Assembly: GCF_030518235.1 (NCBI RefSeq)
Contig: NZ_JAULSA010000004.1
Coordinates: 186,001 to 250,000 of the forward strand
Length of the DNA: 64,000 nt
Origin: Saccharibacillus sp. CPCC 101409
Lineage (GTDB): Bacteria; Bacillota; Bacilli; Paenibacillales; Paenibacillaceae
Direction of reading: 5' to 3'
Part shown: positions 24,715 through 33,128 of the stretch, one piece after another
Position numbering within the stretch: the stretch's first letter is position 1
How the letters are laid out: each line of letters begins with the position of its first letter
The notes under the pieces: generated by a model
The model's input: the letters and a program-made list of their open reading frames with translations, nothing else
Told to the model about the DNA's origin: nothing
The model's database searches: none
Position numbers and translations under genes: made by a program

Positions 24715-24808
24715 ATTCAATCATTCAATCATTCAATCATTCAATCATTCAATCATTCAATCATTCAATCATTCAATCATTCAATCATTCAATCATTCAA
24801 TCATTCAA
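24715..24808. repeat. Tandem array of ATTCAATC, about 11.75 copies
   Basis: Eleven exact 8-bp units (24715-24802) plus six bases of a twelfth. The array reaches into the stop codon of the S9 peptidase gene (TGA read from 24803-24801). On the minus strand the unit is GATTGAAT, with TGA stops in all frames. Such a pure array should vary in length between isolates. Confidence 0.95.
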
Positions 24809-26627
24809 CAACATCCCCGCCCAAATACCTCTCAAAAAACTCCACACTTTTCCCATGCATCGTCATATGATTCTCCAGCCGCTCCGTCTGATGCCCTTCA
24901 TCCTCGAAAATCACCAGCTCCACCGTCTGCCCGCGCTTCTCCATCCCGTCGACAAGCTGCTCCGCTTCGCTTACCGGAACCCGCGTATCGTTGCGACCGT
25001 GGAACACCAGCAGCGGCGCGGTGATCTTCTCCGCGTGGTGCAGCGGCGCGATCTCGTCGAAAAAGTCGCTGTACACGTCGAGCGCGCCGTACTCGCATTC
25101 GCGCAGACGTCGCCGCCATTCTCCGGTATTGGCCAGCAGCGTTTTCAGATTCGAGATGCCCACGATATCCACGCCCGCCGCCCACAGATCCGGGTAATGC
25201 GTCACCGCCGCCAGCACCATGAATCCGCCGTAGCTGCGCCCGATCACGCCGATCCGGCCGGGGTGCACGCCGCGGTTCGCGGTCAGATCGCGCGTAAGTT
25301 CCGCCAGATCGCGCACGGAATCCATCCGTTTGTCGGCGTCGTCGAGCTGGATATACGTCCGCCCGTAGCCGCTGCTGCCGCGCACGTTCGGCGCGGCCAC
25401 CGCGAAGCCGCGGTCGACCAGATACTGCAGCACCGGATGGTATTCGGCTTTGATCTGGCTTTCCGGTCCGCCGTGCACATACACGACCGCCGGCTTGTCT
25501 TCCGCTGCGCTGCGGTTGTAGAAAAAGTACGGCACTTCCAGCCCGTCGAACGATTTGAACGCGCACAGCTCCGCATCGACCAGACGGTCCGCGATCGCGT
25601 CCGAATGGCCGATGCGGGTCAAACGCTCCGCTTTTTGCGCGGAACGGTCGCAGCTCCAGATATCGCCCGGCAGCACCGGGGATTTGAGCGAGAACAGCAG
25701 CACGTCGTCGCTCAGCCAGGCGATCGATTCGATTACGCCGCCCGGGAGGCCGGCCGCGCGTTCTTCCCGATCCGAAGCCGGATCGAAAAAGCCCAGCCGC
25801 GAAAATCCGCCTTCGTTCACTGTAAACGCAAGCGTCCGCTCGTCCGGCGAAAGTGCGATTTCTTCGATATCCCATCCTTCGGCCTGGAGCAGCTTGGTCA
25901 GTTTATGCGGCGATTCCGGCGAAAAACTTGCCACATACAGATTCTCCTCGCCCAGATCGGTCAGCGCATACGCCAGCGTTCCGTTCTTGTTTACTTTGAT
26001 CGTTTCATAGCGCGCCAGCACACCTTCAGGCCCTACGCGAAGACGCGCGCCCGTATGGATATCGAGGCGGTAAACGGTGCTGTCGAGGTTGGTTTCGCGG
26101 ATCGAAACCAGCAGGCTGTTCTCGTCGACCCAGCCCAGCGGCGCACAGTTTCCATCGTATTCCAGCACGCTGCGCGACTCGCCCGAATCCGTATCGACGA
26201 CAAAAATATCGAAGAATCCGGGATGACGGCGGTTGCTCGAATACGACAAATAGCGCCCGTCCGGCGACCAGCCTCCCACATGGTGAAAATGCTCGGGAGA
26301 ATGGACGAGCGGCTCGAACGACGGTCGGTCGAGATCGCGCGCGAGATAAAGCTGCTGCTTTTCGTTGCCGTGATTGTCGACGCCCACGACGAATTTGCCG
26401 CCCTGCGGCGCATAATGCACCGAAAGCGTCCGGTCGTCCGTCTGCGCGAACTGCACCGGCTCGCCGCCTTCGCCGAGCGTCCACAGCTGCGGAATCCCGG
26501 TGATTTTGGCCGAAAAAGTCCAGCGCCCGCCGCCGGGAATCACTTTCGGCTCGTAGGCGGATTTGACGGTCAAATACTCCTGAAGCAGCTCCCGATCCGC
26601 CGCTTCGCTGCGTTCCTGCTGACTCAT
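24801..26627 (-). CDS. S9-family prolyl oligopeptidase-like serine peptidase
   Basis: 608 residues from ATG 26627 (AAAAGGAGG about 10 bases upstream; the frame extends to 26687). The N-terminal ~330 residues form a beta-propeller (WSPDGRYLSYSSNRR, LSPDERTLAFTVNEGG). The alpha/beta-hydrolase domain spans about 360-600, with VVYVHGGPE as oxyanion region, nucleophile Ser in GRSYGGF, Asp in GRNDTRVP and His in DEGHQ. Members cleave short peptides in the cytoplasm; no signal peptide is seen. The stop codon is made by the first unit of the 8-bp repeat array. Confidence 0.92.
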   Translation of the reverse strand: MSQQERSEAADRELLQEYLTVKSAYEPKVIPGGGRWTFSAKITGIPQLWTLGEGGEPVQFAQTDDRTLSVHYAPQGGKFVVGVDNHGNEKQQLYLARDLDRPSFEPLVHSPEHFHHVGGWSPDGRYLSYSSNRRHPGFFDIFVVDTDSGESRSVLEYDGNCAPLGWVDENSLLVSIRETNLDSTVYRLDIHTGARLRVGPEGVLARYETIKVNKNGTLAYALTDLGEENLYVASFSPESPHKLTKLLQAEGWDIEEIALSPDERTLAFTVNEGGFSRLGFFDPASDREERAAGLPGGVIESIAWLSDDVLLFSLKSPVLPGDIWSCDRSAQKAERLTRIGHSDAIADRLVDAELCAFKSFDGLEVPYFFYNRSAAEDKPAVVYVHGGPESQIKAEYHPVLQYLVDRGFAVAAPNVRGSSGYGRTYIQLDDADKRMDSVRDLAELTRDLTANRGVHPGRIGVIGRSYGGFMVLAAVTHYPDLWAAGVDIVGISNLKTLLANTGEWRRRLRECEYGALDVYSDFFDEIAPLHHAEKITAPLLVFHGRNDTRVPVSEAEQLVDGMEKRGQTVELVIFEDEGHQTERLENHMTMHGKSVEFFERYLGGDVVE

Positions 26628-26740
26628 ACAAAATAGCCTCCTTTTAAGGTCAAGGCATGTACGCCCTATCGCGTTAATGTCCAACATTCTCTATTTATCA
26701 TACCAAGCGCCTTCGCGAAAACGCAAAATAACGTCCGGCG

Positions 26741-27067
26741 TCAGCTCCGGTTCGCCACGCCCCAGTTGCACATCGCGTCCAGCACCGGCATCAGCGTACG
26801 GCCTTTGTCCGTCAGCTCGTATTCGACCTTGGGCGGAACCTGCGTAAACACTTTGCGGCTGACCAGTCCCGAACTTTCCAGCTCCTTGAGCTGCATGCTG
26901 AGCATTTTATGCGTGATGCCGGGGACGCTGCGCTTCAGCTCGCCGTAACGCTGGGTATGCACTCGGGCCAGACGGTAGATGATCTGCATTTTCCATTTGC
27001 CGCCGATCAGGGACAGCGTGTATTCGAACGGACTGTCTTCCAGCGTTTCTTCGGATGGGTTCCGCAT
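26741..27067 (-). CDS. HxlR-family transcriptional regulator
   Basis: 108 residues with the winged-helix HxlR fold: LSLIGGKWKMQIIYRLA (about 18-34), RYGELKRSVPGITHKMLSMQLKELE (about 40-64) and RKVFTQVPPKVEYELTDKG (about 71-89). Some members (YodB, HypR) sense electrophiles or quinones through cysteines; the only Cys here is near the C-terminus, in AMCNWG. It is divergent from the flavin oxidoreductase gene and probably represses it. AAAAGGAGAG precedes the ATG by 10 bases. Confidence 0.9.
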   Translation of the reverse strand: MRNPSEETLEDSPFEYTLSLIGGKWKMQIIYRLARVHTQRYGELKRSVPGITHKMLSMQLKELESSGLVSRKVFTQVPPKVEYELTDKGRTLMPVLDAMCNWGVANRS

Positions 27068-27091
27068 GGACGCTCACTCTCCTTTTGGTGT

Positions 27092-27143
27092 GTATCCTAC
27101 AAAAAAGTGCATACTGTTGCCTCGAGAACCGTCTGCTTATAAT
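27092..27143 (+). promoter_or_regulatory. Promoter and candidate HxlR operator
   Basis: GTAT (27092-27095) and ATAC (27111-27114) flank 15 bases, ending exactly at the -35 region (TGTTGC, 27115-27120). This is followed 17 bases later by a perfect TATAAT (27138-27143), 47 bases before the oxidoreductase ATG. Confidence 0.45.
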
Positions 27144-27189
27144 CGATTGTAACGGACTCGCGAGCCGCTGACAAAAAGGAGGGATCTCC

Positions 27190-28206
27190 ATGCTGTTTAC
27201 ACCGCTGGATCTCGGAAACGTGCACTTGAAAAATCGCATTATGATGGCGCCGATGGCGACGGACTTTGCGGGAGACGACGGGCTGCTCCAGAGCGAGCAT
27301 ACCGTGCATTACGCTTCGCGCGCGCTCGGCCAGGCGGGGCTGATTATGCTGGAATCGACCGCCGTTTCGCGGCAGGGCCGGGGCGTCGATACCAATCTCG
27401 GCATCTGGAACGACGAACAGGCGCAGTCGCTCGCGGATTTGAACGTTCTGCTGCACCGGCTCGGCGCGAAGACCGGCATCCAGCTCTGGCACAGCGGCCG
27501 CAAAAAGGAAAACGAATCGGCCGAAGAACCGGCGCTGTCCGCTTCCGCTCTTCCGTTCGAAGACCTGCCGCGCCAAGCGCTTACCGAAGCCGGGATTGCG
27601 CGCGTTGCGGACGAGTTCGTCCGGGCGGCGCGGCGGGCGCGGGATGCCGGGTTCGACGTGATCGAAGTGCACGCGGCGCACGGATTTCTGGTCAACGAAT
27701 TTCTGTCGCCGCTGCTCAACGACCGACGCGACCGCTACGGAGGCGGCGCGAAGAACCGCTACCGGTTTCTCGGCGAGATCGTCGGGGGCATCCGCCGGGT
27801 CTGGGACAGGGGATTGTTCGTGCGCGTGTCGGCCGAAGAATATCACCCGCACGGCAATCATGTGGAAGATCATGTGCGGTACGCGCAGTGGATGAAGCGC
27901 CAGGGCGTGGATCTGGTCCACTGCAGCAGCGGAGGCGTCACGCGCGAAGCCCCGCCGGTCTATCCCGGCTACCAGGTGCCGTACGCCGAACGGATACGCC
28001 GGGAAGCGGACATTTCGACGGCGGCCGTCGGCCTGATCGAGACCGGGCGGCAGGCCGAAGAGATTCTGCGCAGCGGGCGCGCCGATCTGATCGGGATCGG
28101 GCGGCCGCTGCTGCGCAATCCGTTCTGGGCCGTCGAAGCGGCGCGCAGCCTGAAAGTCGAACTGGACGCGCCGCGCGTGTACCGTCCGTATTGGAAAGCG
28201 GAATAA
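27190..28206 (+). CDS. NADH:flavin oxidoreductase, old yellow enzyme family (NamA/YqjM-like)
   Basis: 338 residues forming an FMN-binding TIM barrel. Landmarks are NRIMMAPMAT (about 16-25), GIQLWHSGRK (usual HAGRK, here Ser), FDVIEVHAAHGFLVNEFLSPLLNDRRDRYGG in two conserved stretches (about 157-187), and IGIGRPLLRNPFW near the end. The active-site Cys of YqjM (in SPMCMY) is replaced by MAPMAT, so redox tuning may differ. It reduces alpha,beta-unsaturated carbonyls or quinones in the family. AAAAAGGAGG precedes the ATG. Its control by the divergent HxlR protein is inferred. Confidence 0.9.
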   Translation: MLFTPLDLGNVHLKNRIMMAPMATDFAGDDGLLQSEHTVHYASRALGQAGLIMLESTAVSRQGRGVDTNLGIWNDEQAQSLADLNVLLHRLGAKTGIQLWHSGRKKENESAEEPALSASALPFEDLPRQALTEAGIARVADEFVRAARRARDAGFDVIEVHAAHGFLVNEFLSPLLNDRRDRYGGGAKNRYRFLGEIVGGIRRVWDRGLFVRVSAEEYHPHGNHVEDHVRYAQWMKRQGVDLVHCSSGGVTREAPPVYPGYQVPYAERIRREADISTAAVGLIETGRQAEEILRSGRADLIGIGRPLLRNPFWAVEAARSLKVELDAPRVYRPYWKAE

Positions 28207-28335
28207 ACCGCGGAAGAACGGAAAAAGGATGTCTGCCCCGCACTTTTTTTGGATATAATGGATAGGAGATGCGATCGGCCGGACAAGCGTCCGAGATCGC
28301 GGCGATATTCATTTTGAACGATCGGGAGAAGCGCT

Positions 28336-29829
28336 ATGACTGTGTATGCCCCTATTTTGGAAACCCTTGAAGCGATGCGGCCCGTGCTCGACCGGCACGA
28401 GACGTGGCGGCCGCTGCTGCTCTCGCTGGATAAACTGCCGAGCGGCGAAGAACTTGAGCGGGAGGAGCGCCCGCCGGAGGAATTCTGGAAGCGTCTGCGC
28501 GAGTTCCTGGATACGGCCGCGGCTTTTGCGGACAGCGTGGAGAACGGCGCTTCCCTTCAGCGCAGCCTCGAACAACTGCATACTTTTAACGAACAAGGCG
28601 CTCCGGACCTGTATCGGAGCAAAGAAAGGCTGGGCCGGAAGCGCTTCGATATCCAGACGCAGCGGATGCAGTTCGATCTTCTGTCTCCGGCGAGAATCGG
28701 TTCGCTGCCGGAACTGATCGACGGGCTGCAATCCGTGAAGCTGCTGTCGGGGGCGGGCATCGTCGAACTGGCGCAGACGCTGGAAGAAGCACTCGCGCTG
28801 CACAGGGACCATCTGGCCCGTTTCGAAGAAGAGGAGGAGCGGCTGAGCAGCGAAGCGCGGCCGCCCGTACTCTCCTTCGCTTTCGTCCGCCGGCTGTTCG
28901 CTTCCCGCGAAAGGCTGCATTCGCTGGAGGCCCGGCAGCAGCTTCTCCTCCGGCTTCGCGAGCGCTGCCTGGAGCTGGCCGCGAAAGCCGAACGCCTGCT
29001 GGCGGACTTCAAAGCGAGGCTGGCTCCGCTTCTGCGCAATCTGGAAGCCGAGATCGAACAGCTGGATTTCCGCCTGTTTACCGGCGAAAGCCGTTTGTTG
29101 GACCACTATCGGGCGGATACCGCGGAGATTGAACAGGAACTGCTTACGGCGCTCCGTTACCTGGAGCAAGCTTGCGGCAGCGTCTCGCCGTTTATGCGGC
29201 TGCTGGGCGAACTCGACGCGCGGATCGATTCGCCGGACTGCTCCGAACAGGAGGCGCAATACGGTATCCGCGCGGCGATCGGACGCTGCCTGTCGGGAAT
29301 GGAGCGGATCGGGCACGACGGCCTGCTGGAACAAGGGCGTTCGGCGCAGCGGGATCTCGGCATGCCGGCTTCCATGCCCGAAGCGCCGAGGCGGTACTCG
29401 TTCGACGCCGGCCGGCTGGCGGGCGAAGCGGCGAAGATCCGGCCATACGTCCCGGGCATGGCGCCGCTGAATCTTTTGTATTTGCGGCCGGTTGTACTCG
29501 GGGCGCTGGCGGCATGCGTGCTTGCCTTATCGATCGGTTCGGGCTTGCGGGCGGCGTTGAACGCAAAGTCTTACCCGGAACGGGAAGCGGCGTCAAGCAA
29601 GGCGGCGGCCGGGAAAGAGGACGCCTCCGCGCAGCTGGGAACCGCGCGGATCGCGACCGATGAACTTCATGTGCGAAGCGAGCCGCGGCTCGACGCCCCG
29701 TCGCTCGGCACGGTTACGCGCGGAACGGTTCTGCCCGTGCTGGAGCGGCGCGACGGCTGGCTGCGAATCGGACGGGATAAGTGGATTTCGGGCAGCGACA
29801 AATACGTGGAGTATACGCCGGGGTCCTGA
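28336..29829 (+). CDS. Membrane-anchored protein with helical cytoplasmic region and C-terminal SH3b domain
   Basis: 497 residues. Residues 1-380 are Leu/Glu/Arg-rich and mostly helical with heptad-like stretches and no recognised domain. One membrane helix lies at about 383-405 (PVVLGALAACVLALSIGSGL). Residues about 440-490 form a bacterial SH3 domain (ELHVRSEPRLDAPSLGTV, WLRIGRDKWI), which in other proteins binds cell-wall peptides. The topology is therefore helical rod inside, SH3 outside, as for a link between cytoplasm and wall. No partner is evident. Its terminator hairpin is doubled around repeat locus 2. Confidence 0.7.
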   Translation: MTVYAPILETLEAMRPVLDRHETWRPLLLSLDKLPSGEELEREERPPEEFWKRLREFLDTAAAFADSVENGASLQRSLEQLHTFNEQGAPDLYRSKERLGRKRFDIQTQRMQFDLLSPARIGSLPELIDGLQSVKLLSGAGIVELAQTLEEALALHRDHLARFEEEEERLSSEARPPVLSFAFVRRLFASRERLHSLEARQQLLLRLRERCLELAAKAERLLADFKARLAPLLRNLEAEIEQLDFRLFTGESRLLDHYRADTAEIEQELLTALRYLEQACGSVSPFMRLLGELDARIDSPDCSEQEAQYGIRAAIGRCLSGMERIGHDGLLEQGRSAQRDLGMPASMPEAPRRYSFDAGRLAGEAAKIRPYVPGMAPLNLLYLRPVVLGALAACVLALSIGSGLRAALNAKSYPEREAASSKAAAGKEDASAQLGTARIATDELHVRSEPRLDAPSLGTVTRGTVLPVLERRDGWLRIGRDKWISGSDKYVEYTPGS

Positions 29830-29859
29830 CGAACAAAACGGCGCAAGAAATGAAAAAAA

Positions 29860-30205
29860 GGCTGTCCCTCGCGCCTGCCGGCGCGGGGACAGCCCTAACG
29901 TGTCGAGCAAGTCTGAATTTGAGCGAAATGAAAGAGCGGAGGGAGAAATTCAGTGAAGGTACAGACTTTCGGAGAAAGTCAATATCGGAAGCCTATGCTT
30001 GATAGCGTTCGCCTTTGAAATCGAGAAAATCCCACTTTAATTTAATCCTTTTTCTCGATTTCAACACGCGACCTAAAGTCTTTCGAAGAAAGACACATCG
30101 AAAGCCCACGCTAACGAATTTCTCTCGCAGCTCTTGACCTGATTTTGCGAATAGGACTTTCTCGACAGCTTGAGGCTGTCCCTCACGCGGGGACAGTCCT
30201 TTTTT
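29860..30205. repeat. Repeat element locus 2, between duplicated terminator hairpins
   Basis: Hairpin GGCTGTCCC...GGGACAGCC (29860-29894, no T-run), then TGTCGAGCAA (29901-29910), an interior with AGCGGAGGGAGAAATTCAG, GCGTTCGCCTTTGAAATCG, its inverted arm CGATTTCAACACGCGACC, then TTTCTCGACA (30158-30167), a second GGCTGTCCC...GGGACAGTCC hairpin (30174-30199) and six T. The distal hairpin with the T-run is the terminator of the SH3b-protein gene. There is no gene in this 407-base gap. Confidence 0.75.
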
Positions 30206-30236
30206 GCATATTCCGTTTACCTGCCGTCCGGCTGCG

Positions 30237-30686
30237 TCAGCGTTCGTATTGCGCGCGCAGCCGCTCGAACTTCCGGCTTTTCTCGCGCCAGCTCACAAAG
30301 CCGAGCAGCAGGCTGAATACGACCAATACGGCGATCAGCAGAATCTGCGCGGACGGCGAGAATCGCTCCGCCAGCTCCCGGAGCGAGGTCCCGTTCACGA
30401 CCAGTTGGCCGAAAGACAGCAGCACATTGAGCCAGATAAACGACCGGAAAGCTTCGCCGAGCACCAGCCACGGCGCCGAGCCGTCCGCTATTCTTGCCCA
30501 TCTGCGATAAAAGCGTTCTTCGCTGCGTCCGCCGGCGGTTAGCCGGTATCCGCACCAGATCAGGAATGCGGCTACGCCCGCGTAATAAATGCCGACATAG
30601 CCGATTTCGTTCGTAAGCGGGATGCCCAGCAGCAGGAGGCCGCCGATAACAAGTACGGCAAGCCGCGTTTTTCCGGAAAACTCCAT
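30237..30686 (-). CDS. Hypothetical membrane protein, four helices
   Basis: 149 residues with helices at about 9-27, 32-48, 78-98 and 112-133, a basic loop (ERFYRRWARIADG) between helices 2 and 3 and a charged tail (REKSRKFERLRAQYER). No known domain was recognised. The protein at 46399-46863 has the same plan and matching stretches (FxxRW in the central loop, and a Glu-Lys/Lys-rich tail with an RL pair), so the two may be distant paralogues. Single gene between repeat locus 2 and the unit repeats at 30.9 kb. Confidence 0.6.
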   Translation of the reverse strand: MEFSGKTRLAVLVIGGLLLLGIPLTNEIGYVGIYYAGVAAFLIWCGYRLTAGGRSEERFYRRWARIADGSAPWLVLGEAFRSFIWLNVLLSFGQLVVNGTSLRELAERFSPSAQILLIAVLVVFSLLLGFVSWREKSRKFERLRAQYER

Positions 30687-30900
30687 TCGATCCCCTCCTC
30701 TTCACACGTACATAATTATACGTCAGGAGAAGAATATAGTTCCATATTCATTTATAAAGCAGGCGAATTGCAGGCCAAGTCCATATTTGGGTGTAAAAAC
30801 GAGACGGCTTGTCGATCCAGCGGCGAGATCCGAAGATGCGCCTCAAGTGTTGACGCCAGGTCAGCAATTGAGCGAGAAATTCGAGGATCGAACGAAAATG

Positions 30901-31034
30901 CTGACTAAAAGTGCACATTGGGGCGTGAAAATCGCGAAAAACAACGATTTGTTTGTAAAATATAGACTAAAAGTCAGCATTTTTCTGTCCCTGTTCTTTT
31001 TCAGCCCGAAATCCTGACTAAAAGTGCACATTTT
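30901..31034. repeat. Three CTGACTAAAAGTGCACATT-type units
   Basis: CTGACTAAAAGTGCACATT at 30901-30919 and again at 31012-31034 (CTGACTAAAAGTGCACATTTT), with a middle variant GACTAAAAGTCAGCATTTTT at 30964-30985. The pitch is about 50-60 bases. They lie in a 479-base gap without genes (30687-31165), in which nothing else is recognised. Confidence 0.7.
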
Positions 31035-31165
31035 CTACGGGGCTTCAAAAGGACTTGCACAGTGAGGCGTAAGAAGAATGCCCGGTTGTGTCTGTGTCTC
31101 CTTTTTGGGAAAGTATTTTTACACATCATTATGGACTTAACCGAATTACAGGCCTACATATACCA

Positions 31166-31864
31166 CTACTCCCGCACAATCCCCAGCATGAATCCGTCGT
31201 ACCCTTTGACCCCTACCGTCTGGATCGCGGTCGCGTCGATTCGCGGCTCTTCGGCCAGCAGATCGAAGAACCGCCGTACGCCACGCACCCGCGGGTCGGC
31301 GCTGCTTTCTTCGATCACCGCTCCTTCGCGCACCACGTTGTCCCCGACGATTACCGTGCCCGGCTTCGACAGCCGCAGCGCCCATTTGAGATAAACCGGA
31401 TTGTTCGGCTTGTCCGCATCGATAAAAATAAAATCGAACGGTTCCTGCTTCTCGCGCTCCAGCAGCGCAAGCTGCCGCGCCGCGTCGCCTGTCCGAATAT
31501 CGACGAGCTCCCGGCCAATGCCGGCGCGGTCCAGATTCTCCCGGGCGATCCGCGCATGCAGCGGCTCGAGTTCCAGCGTAATCAACCGTCCGTCTTCCGG
31601 CAGGCCGCGCGCCATCCAGATGGTGCTGACCCCGCCGAGCGTCCCGATCTCCAGCACGCGCTTCGCGCCGCTCATGCGGATCAGCAGTTGGAGCAGTTTG
31701 CCCTGGGCGGCCGTAACGTCGTAGTGGGGCAGGCCGGCGGCATCGTTGGCGTCCAGCGCATGTTCCAATACCGGGTCGCGGGGGATCAGCTTGCGTTCGA
31801 GATAGCGGTCCGTTTTGGCCCAGGTATGCGTAAGGTTCGGAAATTCCATAGATTTATCGGTCAT
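31166..31864 (-). CDS. O-methyltransferase (class I, metal-dependent type)
   Basis: 232 residues from ATG 31864 (AAAGGGAC about 12 bases upstream; the frame extends to 31927). It matches the caffeoyl-CoA/catechol O-methyltransferase-like family: KRVLEIGTLGGVSTIWMA (about 67-84), ITLELEPLHARIARENL, FDFIFIDADKPNNPVYLKWAL (metal-ligand Asp residues) and IVGDNVVREG. It transfers a methyl group from SAM to a hydroxyl of an unknown small molecule. It is divergent from a LysR regulator with a perfect LysR-type palindrome between them. Confidence 0.9.
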   Translation of the reverse strand: MTDKSMEFPNLTHTWAKTDRYLERKLIPRDPVLEHALDANDAAGLPHYDVTAAQGKLLQLLIRMSGAKRVLEIGTLGGVSTIWMARGLPEDGRLITLELEPLHARIARENLDRAGIGRELVDIRTGDAARQLALLEREKQEPFDFIFIDADKPNNPVYLKWALRLSKPGTVIVGDNVVREGAVIEESSADPRVRGVRRFFDLLAEEPRIDATAIQTVGVKGYDGFMLGIVRE

Positions 31865-31973
31865 TGCGTTCACGTCCCTTTCGAAAAGTCGGGTAGAGAA
31901 AGCCGGAGCGTTTCTCTTCGCCTTCATTGTAGACGCAGCGAACGAATAAATATAATATATCTTTGAAGCTAAA

Positions 31974-31992
31974 TCATAACTTAAATTTATGA
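31974..31992. promoter_or_regulatory. LysR-type operator
   Basis: TCATAA-7 nt-TTATGA, a perfect palindrome containing a T-N11-A core, midway between the divergent O-methyltransferase and LysR genes. Confidence 0.55.
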
Positions 31993-32077
31993 ATAACTTG
32001 GCTGAAGAGCTTGTCTGTTACGTCAACAAAAACAGCTGCTCCGAGCCAACGTTCGATTCAAGGAGGCTTTGTATCGC

Positions 32078-33019
32078 ATGAATCTGCACGCGCTGCGTTT
32101 GTTTCACGAAGCCGCCGCCGCGGGCGGCGTTACCCGCGCGGCCGAGAACTTGAAGATCAGCCAGCCCGCGATTACGTCGCAGATCAAGAAGCTCGAGCGC
32201 GAGCTGTCGCTTACGCTGCTGCGCCGCGACGGCCGCGGCGTCGCCTTGACCGAAGCCGGGCGCGAACTCGACCGGCTCGCCGCGCGGCTGTTCGCGGTCG
32301 AGCGGCAGATCGAGCGCTTCGCCGCGGACTACGGCAGCGGCGAGACCGGCAGCGTCTCGATCGCCGCGACTTACCTGCCCGCGCACTTTCTGCTGCCGGG
32401 CTGGATCGCCGCCTTCAAGCGGCGGCACGAACGCGTCGAGCTGTCGGTCGCGACGACGCACTCCGGCGGCGCGCTGCGCCGCCTGCTCGATCTCCAGGCC
32501 GATCTTGCGATCTACGGCGGCCTGCCCGAGCCCTACCCGGACAGCATCCGGGCGGAGGAGCTGTTCCGCGACGAACTGTGGTTCGTCGTATCGCCGGAGC
32601 ACCGCTTCGCGAACCGCAGCGTCTCGCTCGCGGAGATGATGCGCGAACCGTTCGTCATGCGCGCGCAGGGCAGTTCCACGCGCGAGCGGCTGTTCGCGCT
32701 GTGCCGCGCGCACAGCCTGCCCGCGCCCAGCGTGCCGCTTCAATTCAGCGGCCTGCCCGAAGCCATCCGCGCCGTGACCGCGGGCTACGGCGCGAACTTC
32801 GTTTCTTCGCTCGTCGTGCGCGAGTACGTCGAGCGCGGCGAACTGTGCCGGGTCTTCGTCGAAGATGTCCGGCTGGAGAACGTGATCGCCGTCTGCACCC
32901 GGCGCGGCGAGCGTTTGAACGCGGCGGCGGAGAATCTGCTGGCGCTGATCCGCGAAGCGGGCGGTGCCGGCGGCGTATCCCGGACGGCCGATTCATCGGA
33001 CGGAACGGCGCCGCCATAA
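32078..33019 (+). CDS. LysR-family transcriptional regulator
   Basis: 313 residues from ATG 32078 (AAGGAGG 11 bases upstream; a TTG at 32069 is only two bases from it). The winged helix-turn-helix (about 1-60) is ALRLFHEAAAAGGVTRAAENLKISQPAITSQIKKLE in broad outline, and the periplasmic-binding-like effector domain spans about 88-295. GC content is even higher than in neighbouring genes. It probably controls the divergent O-methyltransferase gene through the palindrome at 31974-31992. Confidence 0.9.
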   Translation: MNLHALRLFHEAAAAGGVTRAAENLKISQPAITSQIKKLERELSLTLLRRDGRGVALTEAGRELDRLAARLFAVERQIERFAADYGSGETGSVSIAATYLPAHFLLPGWIAAFKRRHERVELSVATTHSGGALRRLLDLQADLAIYGGLPEPYPDSIRAEELFRDELWFVVSPEHRFANRSVSLAEMMREPFVMRAQGSSTRERLFALCRAHSLPAPSVPLQFSGLPEAIRAVTAGYGANFVSSLVVREYVERGELCRVFVEDVRLENVIAVCTRRGERLNAAAENLLALIREAGGAGGVSRTADSSDGTAPP

Positions 33020-33051
33020 CGCCGCTTTAAGATTCTCGCGGCCCGCTTCGC

Positions 33052-33080
33052 TTGGCGGTCTCTTCTCTTTTTTGTTATAG
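33052..33080 (+). promoter_or_regulatory. Promoter of the RNA-repair-like operon
   Basis: TTGGCG (33052-33057), 17 bases, TTATAG (33075-33080), 48 bases before the DUF5713 ATG. A further TATAGT (33489-33494), without a good -35, lies just before the kinase-HD gene. Confidence 0.45.
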
Positions 33081-33128
33081 TCGTAATTGGACAGGCACAA
33101 CGCCTGTTCCGGAAAGGAGCCTACCCAA

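Noticed and set aside
24715-24808. A CRISPR array
   Set aside because: The unit is only 8 bp with no spacers; it is a simple microsatellite.
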